Source: Pectobacterium atrosepticum (GTDB taxonomy: Bacteria > Pseudomonadota > Gammaproteobacteria > Enterobacterales > Enterobacteriaceae). From it: a stretch of 64,000 nt of DNA. Below, piece by piece: positions 9,389 to 22,587 of this stretch. The translations under genes were made by a program, and so were the position numbers. Where the stretch lies: positions 1,488,001-1,552,000 of the forward strand of contig CP036163.1 in NCBI GenBank assembly GCA_019056595.1, read 5' to 3'. Numbering within the stretch: the first letter of the stretch is position 1; the number at the start of each line of letters is the position of its first letter. The notes beneath the pieces are model-generated. The model ran no database searches and was not told where the DNA came from. It saw nothing but the letters and a program-made list of their open reading frames with translations.

Positions 9389-10180
9389 CTAAAGTTCAGG
9401 CTTCAATGCTTCAAAATTCTCAAATGGCTGGGGACGCGAGAGGTAGTAACCTTGGGCAGCATAAGCATGTGATGCCTGAACAATCGCCCATTCCTCCTGT
9501 GTTTCAATTCCCTCAATCACCACATAATTGCAAAAGCGCGATAGTAAAGCGATCAGAGCAGGAAAAACGGTCCGACCCTCACTACTTTGTTGTAGGAGAA
9601 TAAAAAGCTCACGCGCCACTTTGATACAGTCATACTGAGCCAGCATAAGTGATGAAAAATTCGCCATACCGCAGCCAAAATCATCCAGCCACAAGGTTTG
9701 TGCTTCAGGGAGCTTGGTTAATATTTCTTTCGGCAGCCCTCCCTGATTTTCGACCATTTCAAAACGAATCCAGGGCATCGCTGCGATCAGGCGCTTGGCT
9801 TCCAAATTATTCTGTAACGCCAGTAACGTCATGCCATCAATGTTGACAGAGGCAAAAAGATCGTCGCGAATAAATCGAAAATTCCACTGAGATAAAAGTT
9901 GCAGTTGTTCTACAATAATTAGAAGGCGGGTTTCAACATCAATATTTGCGAAGTATTTTTCAGGAGAGATAAATTTTTGCGGCAGGGTAGGAGAAAAAAC
10001 GGAAGTCAGTAACTCAATAGCCATTAATTTACCTGATGTTCGGTAAATGGGCTGAAAAGTATACCGCCGTTGGCATTGGTGCCAGTAATCAGCGCCTAAT
10101 GCTTCAGCGCTTCCCTGTTGGAAAAATCCTGCCCCAACCAGATTAAGATGACCTTCCTGCTGCACTATGAGTTCCGCCAT
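9389..10180 (-). CDS. Stand-alone EAL-domain c-di-GMP phosphodiesterase
   Basis: Predicted cytosolic phosphodiesterase hydrolysing c-di-GMP to pGpG; 263 residues, no membrane segment, no GGDEF partner domain. The signature is IELL (Glu56) instead of EAL/EVL. Metal and catalytic positions are present: Asn113 (VNID), Glu141 (FEMVE), Asp166-Asp167 (LDDFGCG), Lys187 (IKVAR), Glu223 (IEGIET) and Gln243 (AQGYYLSRP). It should therefore be active and oppose the neighbouring cyclase. It resembles the enteric YhjH/PdeH type in being a bare EAL domain. It appears to match P. atrosepticum ECA3271, recalled as lowering secreted adhesin. Confidence 0.9.
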   Translation of the reverse strand: MAELIVQQEGHLNLVGAGFFQQGSAEALGADYWHQCQRRYTFQPIYRTSGKLMAIELLTSVFSPTLPQKFISPEKYFANIDVETRLLIIVEQLQLLSQWNFRFIRDDLFASVNIDGMTLLALQNNLEAKRLIAAMPWIRFEMVENQGGLPKEILTKLPEAQTLWLDDFGCGMANFSSLMLAQYDCIKVARELFILLQQSSEGRTVFPALIALLSRFCNYVVIEGIETQEEWAIVQASHAYAAQGYYLSRPQPFENFEALKPEL

Positions 10181-10912
<732 letters not shown>

Positions 10913-10930
10913 GAATCCATTGACGAACGG

Positions 10931-11311
10931 TCAGCTTTCGATAATCACCGTCGCACAGGCATAGCGTCTTTCATCAGCCAGTGTCACATGTACATGTCTG
11001 ACACCCATCTGTTCAGCCAACTCTGCCGCTTTAGCAAAAAACCGCAGACAGGGTTTACCCAGTTCATCATTAAAGACTTCAAACTGGTTGAACGCGAGCC
11101 CGTTGCGAATCCCCGTACCGAACGCTTTTGCTGCCGCTTCTTTCACGGCAAAACGCTTGGCGAGGAAACGGACAGGCTGCTGGTGCTGCTGATAATGCGC
11201 CCATTCAGCATCCGTCAGAATACGGCGAGCCAATCGCTCGCCTGAACGTTCAATCACAACCTCGATACGGGCGATTTCGACAATATCCGTTCCTAGCCCA
11301 AGAATCGCCAT
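10931..11311 (-). CDS. acpS: Holo-[acyl-carrier-protein] synthase
   Basis: Transfers the 4'-phosphopantetheine arm of CoA to Ser of acyl carrier protein, activating it for fatty acid synthesis; cytosolic. The 126-residue length and the motifs [12 protein letters not shown] (metal-binding Asp) and [16 protein letters not shown] are diagnostic. The ATG overlaps the pdxJ stop by one base (TGATG), so translation is coupled. It is the last gene of the rnc-era-recO-pdxJ-acpS block. Confidence 0.97.
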   Translation of the reverse strand: MAILGLGTDIVEIARIEVVIERSGERLARRILTDAEWAHYQQHQQPVRFLAKRFAVKEAAAKAFGTGIRNGLAFNQFEVFNDELGKPCLRFFAKAAELAEQMGVRHVHVTLADERRYACATVIIES

Positions 11312-12042
11312 CAGCGGCGTGCTTCCCGCATCAGACTCTTCATTTCGGCAACCGCATCCTTCAGCCCGCTTATCACCGCACGCCCGATTATCGCATGCCC
11401 GATGTTTAATTCGTGCATTTCCGGCAGCGCCGCAATAGGCAGGACATTATGGTACGTCAAACCGTGACCGGCATTAACTTTGAGCCCTTTCGCCGCTGCG
11501 TAAGTCGCAGCATCACGAATGCGCTCGAACTCATGCTGACGAGTTTCATCATCTGGCGCATCAGCATACGCCCCAGTATGGATTTCGATATAGGGCGCAC
11601 CGCTGGCAACGGCGGCATCAATTTGCCGTTTATCCGCATCAATAAAGAGCGAAACCAGTATGTTAGCCTGGCTAAGTCTGGCTACTGCGTTACCAATTTT
11701 GTCCTGCTGCCCTGCCACATCTAACCCGCCTTCTGTTGTCACTTCCTGGCGTTTTTCCGGTACCAGACAGCAAAAATGCGGCTTCACTTCACAGGCGATG
11801 TTCAGCATTTCTTCCGTGACGGCCATTTCCAGATTCATACGGGTTTGGAGTGTCTCTCTCAGGATCCGCACATCACGATCCGTAATATGGCGACGATCTT
11901 CACGCAAATGCACAGTGATACCATCCGCTCCCGCCTGCTCGGCGACAAAAGCCGCCTGAACGGGGTCGGGATACGGTGTTCCACGTGCATTACGCAGTGT
12001 CGCAATGTGATCGATATTAACGCCAAGCAACAGTTCAGCCAT
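11311..12042 (-). CDS. pdxJ: Pyridoxine 5'-phosphate synthase
   Basis: Condenses 3-amino-2-oxopropyl phosphate with deoxyxylulose 5-phosphate in the last ring-closing step of vitamin B6 synthesis. 243 residues, the usual length. A TIM-barrel protein beginning [29 protein letters not shown] and [12 protein letters not shown] (phosphate binding) are intact. It is translationally coupled to acpS (1-nt overlap), and recO lies 80 bp upstream. Confidence 0.97.
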   Translation of the reverse strand: MAELLLGVNIDHIATLRNARGTPYPDPVQAAFVAEQAGADGITVHLREDRRHITDRDVRILRETLQTRMNLEMAVTEEMLNIACEVKPHFCCLVPEKRQEVTTEGGLDVAGQQDKIGNAVARLSQANILVSLFIDADKRQIDAAVASGAPYIEIHTGAYADAPDDETRQHEFERIRDAATYAAAKGLKVNAGHGLTYHNVLPIAALPEMHELNIGHAIIGRAVISGLKDAVAEMKSLMREARR

Positions 12043-12122
12043 GATAAATCCTCGGTAAAGTCATGCACGGTACGTGGCAGTTTACACCGATGTCACAGCG
12101 TCAGGGTACTGACGAAAGGGGA

Positions 12123-12860
12123 TTATTTATCAGAAGAAGTGGGTTTGGACAAATTAGCAGCAGGAACGAACTGTCGGAACAGTTCACGACTTTTCAGCGG
12201 TTTTCCACCCAGATACGGCTTTAACGCGATGCGGGTGAAACGCTTTGCTGCCTTCAGTGTGCCAACATCAGGAAATTCACGCGACGCCAGTGAATGTAAC
12301 TCATGCCCGGTAAAACTTTTATTATCGACAACCAAACTGGCAGTAAACCCTCTTTCCTCTCGATACTGATAGGTCATGGTATCTGCCACGGGTTCACCGC
12401 TGCCAGCACAATGCAAGAAATCAACGCCGTATCCCAAATAGCCCAATAACGCTAACTCAAAGCGCCTTAATGCCGGTTCTGGAGAAGCATCCTGTGCAGC
12501 AAGATGTTGTAAACAGTGGAGATAATCGAAGAAAAGAGCGGAATAATTGGTTTCATGTTCCAGCACGCGAGCCAGCAGTTCGTTAACGTATAAACCGCTA
12601 TACAGCATCGAGCCAGTCAGTGGCAGCGCCAGCGAGACGGGCTCCGCACTGCGTAACGTTTTCACTTCACCCCGCCCGCTCCAACGCACCAGCAACGGAG
12701 TGAAAGGCTGTAAACAACCTTTCAGGCTAGAACGGCGAGCTCGTGCGCCTTTGGCAAGCACACGAACACGACCATCGCTTTCACTAAACAGATCCAGCAA
12801 TAAACTAGTTTCACTATAAGGTCGCCCATGTAAGACAAATGCGCGTTGCCAGCCTTCCAT
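12123..12860 (-). CDS. recO: DNA repair protein RecO
   Basis: Recombination mediator acting with RecF and RecR to load RecA on SSB-coated gapped DNA. 245 residues with an N-terminal OB fold (begins [20 protein letters not shown], with [14 protein letters not shown]) and a helical C-terminal domain. Located just after era (11-bp gap) in the conserved rnc-era-recO operon. Confidence 0.96.
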   Translation of the reverse strand: MEGWQRAFVLHGRPYSETSLLLDLFSESDGRVRVLAKGARARRSSLKGCLQPFTPLLVRWSGRGEVKTLRSAEPVSLALPLTGSMLYSGLYVNELLARVLEHETNYSALFFDYLHCLQHLAAQDASPEPALRRFELALLGYLGYGVDFLHCAGSGEPVADTMTYQYREERGFTASLVVDNKSFTGHELHSLASREFPDVGTLKAAKRFTRIALKPYLGGKPLKSRELFRQFVPAANLSKPTSSDK

Positions 12861-12871
12861 CGGCGTGAACC

Positions 12872-14746
<1,875 letters not shown>

Positions 14747-15712
14747 TTAATGAATACCACCGATGCGACTCAAACGTACACCGGTAGGCCATTCACCTTC
14801 CTGTTTCTCAAAACTCATCCAGATAGCGGTGGCTTTACCGACCAGATTTCTCTCCGGTACAAAGCCCCAATAGCGACTATCCAGACTGTTGTCTCGGTTA
14901 TCACCCATCATGAAGTAGTGCCCTGCCGGGACAACCCATGTCGCAAGCTGCTGCTGCGATTGCTGATAATAACCACCAAGCTGATCCTGCTGGCCCGGTA
15001 CTAACAAAATATTATGTGTGACATTGCCTAATGACTCTTTGCGCGCACCCATGCGAGTGCCATCTACACTGTTGTCATTGGCAGGCACCTGATAGAAACC
15101 GCCACGCGATTCCCCCCCAGGCTGATTGAAGGTCTGAACAAAGTCGCTAGGTTGCACATTACTATATGTGACCGCCAATGCCGTATCACATGCCTGCAGC
15201 CCCTGACAGGATGGACGAATCGTGACCTGCTTGGTAATCGGGTTATAGCTAACGCGATCGCCCGGTACACCAACCACGCGCTTGATAAAGTCCACTTTAG
15301 GATCGGACGGATATTTAAACACCACCACGTCTCCACGCTTCGGATGCCCCGTTTCGATCAGCGTCTTTTGCGTGAAGGGTTCTTTAATGCCATAGGCAAA
15401 TTTTTCCACCAGAATAAAATCACCGATCAACAGCGTCGGCATCATCGAACCGGATGGAATTTGAAACGGCTCATAAATAAAAGAGCGCACAACCAATACC
15501 AGAGCAACGACAGGGAATACGGATGCTATCGTCTCAATCCAGCCTGGTTGTTCAATGGCTTTCGATGAAATCGCTCCATCGGCCAGATCGGCACCGCTCA
15601 TAGCGGCAAATTTTTTCCGACGAGCGGGTTCCCAAACGAAGCGCTCTAAACACCAGACAATCCCCGTGACCAGCGTCACTAATGCCAGAATTACGGCAAA
15701 CATATTGGCCAT
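14747..15712 (-). CDS. lepB: Signal peptidase I
   Basis: Inner-membrane serine protease that removes signal peptides from exported proteins. 321 residues with two N-terminal membrane segments, catalytic Ser in IPSGSMMPTLLIGD, catalytic Lys in FIKRVVGVPGDRVSY, and the late GDNRDNSLDSRYWGFVP box. It follows lepA by 16 bp in the conserved lepA-lepB operon. It would mature the exported proteins of this window that have type I signals (DegP, Sbp, the TolC-like factor). Confidence 0.98.
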   Translation of the reverse strand: MANMFAVILALVTLVTGIVWCLERFVWEPARRKKFAAMSGADLADGAISSKAIEQPGWIETIASVFPVVALVLVVRSFIYEPFQIPSGSMMPTLLIGDFILVEKFAYGIKEPFTQKTLIETGHPKRGDVVVFKYPSDPKVDFIKRVVGVPGDRVSYNPITKQVTIRPSCQGLQACDTALAVTYSNVQPSDFVQTFNQPGGESRGGFYQVPANDNSVDGTRMGARKESLGNVTHNILLVPGQQDQLGGYYQQSQQQLATWVVPAGHYFMMGDNRDNSLDSRYWGFVPERNLVGKATAIWMSFEKQEGEWPTGVRLSRIGGIH

Positions 15713-15728
15713 GCCAACTCCTCAGAAT

Positions 15729-17528
15729 TTATTTACTGTCTTTGCCGACGTGCAGAATTGCCAGAAACGCTTCTTGCGGCAGCTCGACGTTACCGACCTG
15801 CTTCATACGCTTCTTACCGTCTTTCTGTTTCTGCAACAGTTTCTTCTTACGGCTGACGTCGCCACCATAACACTTGGCCAGTACGTTTTTACGCAATTGC
15901 TTAACCGTCGCACGCGCAATAATGTGGTTACCAATCGCAGCCTGAATCGCAATATCAAACTGCTGACGTGGAATGAGTTCTTTCATTTTTTCGACAAACT
16001 CACGGCCACGATATTGTGAGTTATCACGGTGAGTAATCAGGGCCAATGCATCGACGCGCTCGTTGTTGATTAATACATCAACGCGCACCATGTCCGATGT
16101 CTGGAAACGTTTGAAGCCGTAATCCAGCGATGCATAACCACGAGAGGTTGATTTCAGACGGTCAAAGAAATCGAGCACCACCTCGGCCATCGGGATCTCA
16201 TAGGTCAATGCAACCTGATTACCGTGATACACCATATTCGTCTGCACGCCGCGCTTCTCAATACAGAGCGTAATCACGTTACCCAGATATTCCTGAGGCA
16301 TCAGCATGTGACACTCGGCAATCGGTTCGCGCAGTTCCTGAATATTATTCAGCGGCGGCAGTTTAGACGGGCTATCGACATAAATGGTTTCTTTAGCCGT
16401 CGTTTCTACTTCATACACTACCGTCGGTGCCGTGGTGATCAGTTCCAGATCGTACTCACGCTCCAGACGTTCCTGAATGATCTCCATGTGCAGCAGACCT
16501 AGGAAACCACAGCGGAAACCAAAGCCCAGCGCGGTAGAACTTTCCGGTTCATAGAACAGAGAGGCATCATTAAGACTCAGCTTGCCTAACGCGTCACGGA
16601 ATGCTTCATAATCGTCGGAACTGATCGGGAACAAACCGGCATAGACCTGAGGTTTGACTTTTTTGAAGCCTGGCAGCGCTTTTTCAGCTGGCTGACGTGC
16701 CAGTGTCAGGGTATCCCCGACTGGCGCACCCAAAATATCTTTGATGGCGCACACCAGCCAGCCTACTTCACCGCAATTCAATACATCGCGGTCAATCTGC
16801 TTCGGTGTAAAAATACCGAGACGGTCGGCGTTATACACCTGACCCGTACTCATCACCTTAATTTTGTCGCCTTTGCGCATCGTGCCGTTTTTGATACGAA
16901 CCAGCGACACAACGCCAAGGTAGTTATCAAACCAGGAGTCGATAATCAGCGCTTGCAACGGCGCATCAGGGCTGCCTTCCGGCGGCGGAATATCACGCAC
17001 CAAACGATCCAGAATATCTGGCACGCCAACCCCTGTTTTCGCGGAGCAGCGCACAGCATCAGTGGCATCGATACCAACGATATCTTCAATTTCTTGAGCA
17101 ACACGATCCGGGTCAGCTGCAGGCAGGTCAATCTTGTTTAGGACCGGCACCACTTCCAGATTCATATCCAACGCGGTATAACAGTTAGCCAACGTTTGAG
17201 CTTCAACACCCTGCCCGGCATCAACAACAAGCAGCGCACCTTCACAGGCGGCAAGCGAGCGGGAAACCTCATAAGAGAAGTCTACGTGCCCAGGCGTATC
17301 AATGAAGTTTAACTGGTAGGTTTGGCCGTCCTGCGATTTATAATCCAGCGTCACGCTTTGCGCTTTAATCGTTATTCCGCGTTCACGTTCCAGATCCATG
17401 GAATCCAGAACCTGCGCAGCCATTTCACGTTCGGTTAATCCGCCGCAGATCTGGATAATACGGTCAGATAACGTCGATTTACCGTGGTCGATATGGGCAA
17501 TAATGGAGAAATTTCGTATATGCTTCAT
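15729..17528 (-). CDS. lepA: Elongation factor 4 (LepA), back-translocating GTPase
   Basis: Ribosome-binding translational GTPase. The frame is open 33 codons further upstream, but the start [19 protein letters not shown] at 17528 gives the family's usual 599 residues and has AAGGTAG upstream, so it is chosen. G1 [10 protein letters not shown]3 DTPGHVDF, G4 NKIDLP; the LepA-specific C-terminal domain includes [17 protein letters not shown]. Upstream, 17529-17824 (296 bp) separates it from rseC and contains no gene I can support. Confidence 0.97.
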
Positions 17529-17824
17529 TATAAAAATTTTTCTACCTTGATATTCCTGAAATTCTTGCCCATGGGCATGCGCATAGGTGAAAACAGCAGC
17601 GATGTTATTCCACCTGAATCGCAGCATTCTACATGCGAGAAGCGTGAAAACCTAGTCATGTCCGGTGCATTCCCCTTGATTATGACGGTTTTATTTGGAA
17701 TAGCAGAACAACAAGAGGAAAGCAGGAAGTAAAGTGTCATTACGTGGCAAACATCATGTTGAAAGATAACAAAATAGCGAACAGTGTCTCCACATTGCGC
17801 GCCATTGATGCTCAGGCACACAGA

Positions 17825-18277
17825 TCAATTTTGTAAGAGAGTGCCAGGCAACGCAATTTGCAGGATAACAGGCTCATAACGCTTATTCTTACCTAACCGC
17901 TTTGCCCACAGCTTCACGCCGATAAACGCTAATCCGCCGCCCAACAACGCACCAATAACAGCAGCCAAATCGGTACCGAATAGCGTTTGGAATATCGCAG
18001 CCCCAAACAGCAACCCAACCAGCGGAACGAAATAAACCAGAGCGGCAGAAAGCAATAGCCGCCCTTCGGAAATACCCAATTCCACCTTTTGTCCGATCTC
18101 TAAAGGTCGATCGTAAGGGACATACAGCGTATTTTCAGCGGAAAGCCCGAGCTGGCTTAACAAGCCCGTTCCACACGACGAGCGGGATTTACAACTGCCA
18201 CATCCCGCACTCGGCTCACACCGCAGCTCTGCGATTCCATCCTGCCATGATACAACCGTTGCCCACTCTTTGATCAT
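17825..18277 (-). CDS. rseC: SoxR-reducing system / sigma-E regulatory protein RseC
   Basis: Small inner-membrane protein, 150 residues. The cytoplasmic N-terminal region holds a Cys cluster (CGSCKSRSSCG, about residues 26-36), followed by two membrane helices (about 75-125) and a basic tail. The family is linked to SoxR reduction (with Rsx/Rnf) and weakly to sigma-E control. It overlaps rseB by four bases as the last gene of rpoE-rseABC. Confidence 0.95.
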   Translation of the reverse strand: MIKEWATVVSWQDGIAELRCEPSAGCGSCKSRSSCGTGLLSQLGLSAENTLYVPYDRPLEIGQKVELGISEGRLLLSAALVYFVPLVGLLFGAAIFQTLFGTDLAAVIGALLGGGLAFIGVKLWAKRLGKNKRYEPVILQIALPGTLLQN

Positions 18278-19236
18278 GGCTCAGCCTTCAAGACGATACT
18301 GTCAGCCACGCGCTTAGCGGTAGAGGGAGGAATATCACCGACAACGGTAATCTCGCGATTTCCCCGCATGACGGTATGAATAGAGCGTCGCCCCGTGAGC
18401 AGAGACTGTTCCTCACTCACATCAGAAGACGGGCTAATATTAATCGAGAAACTGAACAAACCGTCGCTGTACAGACGTGTTTCAATCGGAATAGACGAAC
18501 CGGGCAATACTTTTTTATTGTACGAAAGTGCTTTCATCCCCGCAGGCAACCATTCTGGCTCCCAGGTAAAATCACCTTTTTCAGCGGCAGGCGTGGGTAA
18601 CACGGGAGGCAGTTTGATCCCTTCCAGCGGACGCATCACGCTAACGACATCATCGTCAACAATCAGCGATGTCGTTAAGAATTGCTCCAACCGTTTGTCG
18701 CCATTACGATCCTGTAAATCAATGCGCAAGGGAAGTTTCGATTCCGCATCAATCCACACCATGTAACTGTAGCGCGTGCCATCACGAGAAATGACCCGAA
18801 TCCCTGATGCCAGACGATCGGCAATGCGCACCCTTCCGTCGGCGGGAATAAAGTCATAATAAGGCGATAATTTCTGGAAATCAGCGAAAACCAGAGAAGG
18901 GAAAGAATCGACAATATGATCGCTGGCGAGAGTAAATGGCTCAAAACCGGGATCGAAATAGCTGACCTCATTACCACGCTGCACGATCTCGCGTCGCGGC
19001 CCGTCCATAAACAGCAGCTGCGCCAAGGAACGATTGTTGACTACGGCATGACGATACCGTACCGACTCAAATCCTTGCAGGGTGATGTTGATAAATGAAA
19101 CTTCGTAATTCAGAGAACGAACTGCGCTATTCATCTGCTGCAGCAACGCGCCCGGCTCAACATTCTGAGCCGGGGCGAACGTAGAATAAAACAGACTGCC
19201 AATCAGAAAACAGGCGGCGGACCAAACACGCTTCAT
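18274..19236 (-). CDS. rseB: Periplasmic sigma-E regulator RseB
   Basis: Periplasmic protein that binds RseA and protects it from DegS, and is released by mislocalised LPS or porins. 320 residues; signal peptide ending near FAPAQN (first 23-25 residues), then MucB/RseB lipoprotein-like domain and smaller C-terminal domain. Starts on the last base of the rseA stop, so synthesis is coupled with its partner. Confidence 0.96.
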   Translation of the reverse strand: MKRVWSAACFLIGSLFYSTFAPAQNVEPGALLQQMNSAVRSLNYEVSFINITLQGFESVRYRHAVVNNRSLAQLLFMDGPRREIVQRGNEVSYFDPGFEPFTLASDHIVDSFPSLVFADFQKLSPYYDFIPADGRVRIADRLASGIRVISRDGTRYSYMVWIDAESKLPLRIDLQDRNGDKRLEQFLTTSLIVDDDVVSVMRPLEGIKLPPVLPTPAAEKGDFTWEPEWLPAGMKALSYNKKVLPGSSIPIETRLYSDGLFSFSINISPSSDVSEEQSLLTGRRSIHTVMRGNREITVVGDIPPSTAKRVADSIVLKAEP

Positions 19237-19883
19237 TACCGTGACTGTGTTCCTAATGATTGAGTGCCGGGAACCTGAATTGCCGCTTGCTGGTCGTCCT
19301 GCGGCAGAGCGTGTTCGGCATGTAGCCGACGCTGTAATTCGTAGTCCTGCAAAATGGCGTTAAGCCGGTTACGCTGAATATCAGATTTCTGTTGGCCGCT
19401 GTGAGGGGCAATATTTTCTGACGGCACGCCCAAGCTCACAGGAGAAGCGGTACCCATGGCAGGTAAGGTACTGAACACGCCGGATTCAACAACATGCTCA
19501 GGTGCATTACCCTGTTGGTAATTTTGTACGCCGACGATTACCGCTAAAGATACGCAGGCTGCGACACCGACTTGCGTCAGTTGGCTACCCCACGGACGGA
19601 TTTTGTGCCAGAAAGGCATTTTCGTCCACTCGACAGGTTGTGGCTGAGATTCAGGCTGCGTTTGTGGAACCAGACGAACAGGTTCTTTTTCGATTGCAGC
19701 GGCAACACGAGAAGCGATGTCCAGGTGAATCACGTTTTCACTGATATCGCCACGCAACGTATCACGAATTAGATGATAACTTTGCCAACTTTGCTGCAAC
19801 GCGTCATCACGTGACAATGCGCCTAACAGTTCGGAATCTACTGCTTCGCCATCCATTAAAGCGGAAAGTTTCTCTTTCTGCAT
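19236..19883 (-). CDS. rseA: Anti-sigma-E factor RseA
   Basis: Single-pass inner-membrane protein that sequesters sigma-E until cleaved by DegS and RseP. 215 residues: N-terminal sigma-binding domain (MQKEKLSALMDGEAVDSELL), Pro/Gln-rich linker, one membrane helix about 102-120 (VGVAACVSLAVIVGV), periplasmic domain. Located 59 bp after rpoE and overlapping rseB by one base. Confidence 0.97.
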   Translation of the reverse strand: MQKEKLSALMDGEAVDSELLGALSRDDALQQSWQSYHLIRDTLRGDISENVIHLDIASRVAAAIEKEPVRLVPQTQPESQPQPVEWTKMPFWHKIRPWGSQLTQVGVAACVSLAVIVGVQNYQQGNAPEHVVESGVFSTLPAMGTASPVSLGVPSENIAPHSGQQKSDIQRNRLNAILQDYELQRRLHAEHALPQDDQQAAIQVPGTQSLGTQSR

Positions 19884-19942
19884 ACCGACACCCTTACCTT
19901 GTCAAATCCATCATTAGTCATGCGGATAGCTGGAAACGCTAG

Positions 19943-20518
19943 CTAGCGCTGAATAAGCGGTTGTACTTTATTATCAATAGCTTCCCGCGCTCGGAAAATA
20001 CGAGAACGAACAGTGCCGACGGGACAATCCATAATCACGGCAATCTCTTCGTAGCTTAAACCGTCCAACTCACGCAGCGTAATCGCTAAACGTAAATCTT
20101 CCGGTAAAGACTCGATAGTTCGGAAAACTATGCTTCGTAATTCCTCTGACAACATTAAATTCTCAGGGTTCGATATTTCTTTCAGTGCGCCCGCATTTTC
20201 ATAGTTTTCTGCGTCATTGGCATCAATGTCGCTGGAAGGCGGGCGGCGGCCCTGAGCTACCAGATAATTCTTGGCCGTATTCACTGCAATACGATACAGC
20301 CACGTATAGAACGCACTATCGCCACGGAATGATTCTAACGCGCGATACGCTTTAATAAACGATTCCTGTACCACATCCGGCACGTCCCCTTGTGGAACAT
20401 ACCGCGATACCAGGCTCGCTACCTTATGCTGATAACGAACGACCAACAAGTTAAACGATTTTTGATCGCCTTTTTGGACTCGCTCGACCAGAACCTGATC
20501 TGCCAGTTGCTCGCTCAT
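19943..20518 (-). CDS. rpoE: RNA polymerase sigma-E factor (envelope stress)
   Basis: ECF sigma factor for the extracytoplasmic stress regulon. 191 residues with region 2 (DVVQESFIKAYRALESF, YTWLYRIAVNTAKN) and region 4 (LDGLSYEEIAVIMDCPVGTVRSRIFRAREAI). First gene of rpoE-rseA-rseB-rseC and preceded by a sigma-E-type promoter, giving autoregulation. Divergent from nadB as in E. coli. Confidence 0.98.
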   Translation of the reverse strand: MSEQLADQVLVERVQKGDQKSFNLLVVRYQHKVASLVSRYVPQGDVPDVVQESFIKAYRALESFRGDSAFYTWLYRIAVNTAKNYLVAQGRRPPSSDIDANDAENYENAGALKEISNPENLMLSEELRSIVFRTIESLPEDLRLAITLRELDGLSYEEIAVIMDCPVGTVRSRIFRAREAIDNKVQPLIQR

Positions 20519-20897
20519 CCGAGGTAATCTCTACTCAAACCGTTCTCCACACATGAAATAGTACTGCCAGCTATATAAGTCATATTTAGAGCAAGCTCCT
20601 CATTAGAACCAAGACATTCAATAAAGTTCCGAGTCATCATTTTTCTTTTACTTAGCGCCGTTACTCGTCTTTACGATGCATACCGTGACGCACCGTCTCA
20701 TCACATATGGTCTTCATCTGAGGCTTCTACGCTCTTGCGAAGATGATACGATAAATCCGGGGTATTCGCACGATTCACCATGCTCCATCATCCGCTTATT
20801 CTTTATAGCGTAGATAAGGGGCTAAAAACCAATACGGCAATCAACCGTTGGGTGCTACCATCGGAATTCCTCTTCTTTTCGCACCCACGACACGACC
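20519..20897. other. rpoE-nadB divergent intergenic region
   Basis: 379 bp holding the rpoE promoter region (see 20603-20630) and, rightward, the nadB promoter, for which I found no clear -35/-10 pair or NadR-like palindrome. No small gene is supported. Confidence 0.5.
20603..20630 (-). promoter_or_regulatory. Sigma-E-dependent autoregulatory promoter of rpoE
   Basis: On the minus strand GGAACTT (20630-20624), 16-bp spacer, TCTAA (20607-20603). This matches the sigma-E consensus and closely resembles the sigma-E promoter of E. coli rpoE, which also has GGAACTT, 16 bp, TCTAA. It lies about 85 bp upstream of the rpoE start. Confidence 0.85.
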
Positions 20898-22499
20898 ATG
20901 CAAACGACTACTGAACACGTCTGTGATGTTTTAATCATTGGCAGCGGTGCTGCCGGGCTTTCACTAGCGCTGCGTCTGGCTTCACAGGCCAACGTGACAG
21001 TACTAAGCAAAGGCCCGCTCAATGAAGGCGCGACGTTTTATGCTCAAGGCGGCATCGCAGCCGTTTTCGATGAAACCGACACGATTGACTCCCATATCGA
21101 CGATACCCTGATCGCCGGCGATGGCCTGTGTGAACGCGAAGCCGTTGAATTCATCGCCAGTAATGCCAAACACTGCGTGCAATGGCTGATCGAACAAGGC
21201 GTGCTATTCGATACCGAAACCAGCACCAGCGGCGAAGAACGCTATCATCTGACGCGCGAAGGTGGACATAGCCACCGTCGGATTCTGCACGCAGCGGATG
21301 CAACCGGAAAAGAAGTGGAAAATACGCTGGTACAGAAAGCGTTATCCCATCCGAATATTCGGATTATGGAACGCTGCAACGCCGTCGATTTAATTACCTC
21401 CAATAAGCTGGGTTTGCCCGGTACTCGCCGTATTATTGGTGCTTATATATGGAACCGTGAACAGGAACGCGTAGAGTCCTGCCGGGCGAAAACGGTAGTT
21501 TTAGCGACCGGTGGCGCATCCAAAGTTTATCAATACACCACGAACCCCGATATTTCGTCTGGCGACGGTATCGCGATGGCGTGGCGTGCGGGTTGTCGCG
21601 TAGCAAATCTGGAATTCAATCAATTTCACCCGACCTGCCTGTTCCATCCGCAGGCGCGAAACTTCCTGCTAACGGAAGCGCTACGCGGTGAAGGCGCGTA
21701 CCTCAAACGCCCTGACGGCTCACGCTTTATGCCCGATTTCGATGCCAGAGGCGAACTGGCACCGCGCGATGTAGTCGCCAGAGCGATTGACCATGAGATG
21801 AAACGGCTTGGTGCAGACTGTATGTATCTGGATATCAGCCACAAGCCCGAAGCGTTCATCAAACAGCACTTCCCTACCATCCATGAAAAGCTACAGTCTC
21901 TCGGCATTGATCTGACGCGCGAAGCGATACCGATCGTCCCAGCAGCGCACTATACCTGTGGCGGCGTGATGGTCGACCAGCATGGGCGTACCGACCTTGA
22001 CGGACTGTATGCGATTGGCGAAGTCAGCTATACCGGATTACATGGTGCAAACCGTATGGCGTCCAATTCACTGCTGGAATGTCTGGTTTACGGCTGGTCA
22101 GCCGCAGAAGATATTTTGCAGCGCTTACCGCAAATCAAAGCAGTGAAAAAGTTGCCGGATTGGGATGAAAGTCAGGTCGATAATTCCGACGAACAGGTGG
22201 TGATCCAGCATAACTGGCACGAACTACGTCTGTTTATGTGGGATTACGTTGGGATCGTGCGGACCACCAAGCGGCTGGAACGAGCGCAACGCCGTATCCA
22301 TCTGCTTCAGCAGGAAATCGATGAGTACTACGCCCACTTCCGTATTTCCAACAACTTGCTAGAACTGCGTAATCTGGTGCAGGTCGCCGAGCTCATCGTC
22401 CGCTGTGCGCTAGAAAGAAAAGAAAGCCGTGGACTGCATTATAACTTGGATTATCCCGAACAATTCGAGGCACCGACACCAACTATTCTGGTGCCATAG
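20898..22499 (+). CDS. nadB: L-aspartate oxidase
   Basis: FAD enzyme oxidising L-aspartate to iminoaspartate, first step of de novo NAD synthesis (with NadA). 533 residues. FAD dinucleotide motif [16 protein letters not shown] at about 12-27; substrate/FAD motifs [39 protein letters not shown] and [16 protein letters not shown] are intact. Single gene divergent from rpoE; convergent with trmN6. Confidence 0.97.
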   Translation: MQTTTEHVCDVLIIGSGAAGLSLALRLASQANVTVLSKGPLNEGATFYAQGGIAAVFDETDTIDSHIDDTLIAGDGLCEREAVEFIASNAKHCVQWLIEQGVLFDTETSTSGEERYHLTREGGHSHRRILHAADATGKEVENTLVQKALSHPNIRIMERCNAVDLITSNKLGLPGTRRIIGAYIWNREQERVESCRAKTVVLATGGASKVYQYTTNPDISSGDGIAMAWRAGCRVANLEFNQFHPTCLFHPQARNFLLTEALRGEGAYLKRPDGSRFMPDFDARGELAPRDVVARAIDHEMKRLGADCMYLDISHKPEAFIKQHFPTIHEKLQSLGIDLTREAIPIVPAAHYTCGGVMVDQHGRTDLDGLYAIGEVSYTGLHGANRMASNSLLECLVYGWSAAEDILQRLPQIKAVKKLPDWDESQVDNSDEQVVIQHNWHELRLFMWDYVGIVRTTKRLERAQRRIHLLQQEIDEYYAHFRISNNLLELRNLVQVAELIVRCALERKESRGLHYNLDYPEQFEAPTPTILVP

Positions 22500-22558
22500 T
22501 TCACAAAAATCATAATTCGCAAAAACCGCAGTTCACGAACAATAGTTCACTCAGGAAA

Positions 22559-22585
22559 GGCAGACGCGGCTACAAAGCGTCTGCC
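22559..22585. terminator. Hairpin between convergent nadB and trmN6
   Basis: Nine-bp perfect stem GGCAGACGC/GCGTCTGCC with a 9-nt loop, three bases from the trmN6 stop. No good T-run follows on either strand, so terminator function is probable from position and not certain. Confidence 0.5.
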
Positions 22586-22587
22586 AC

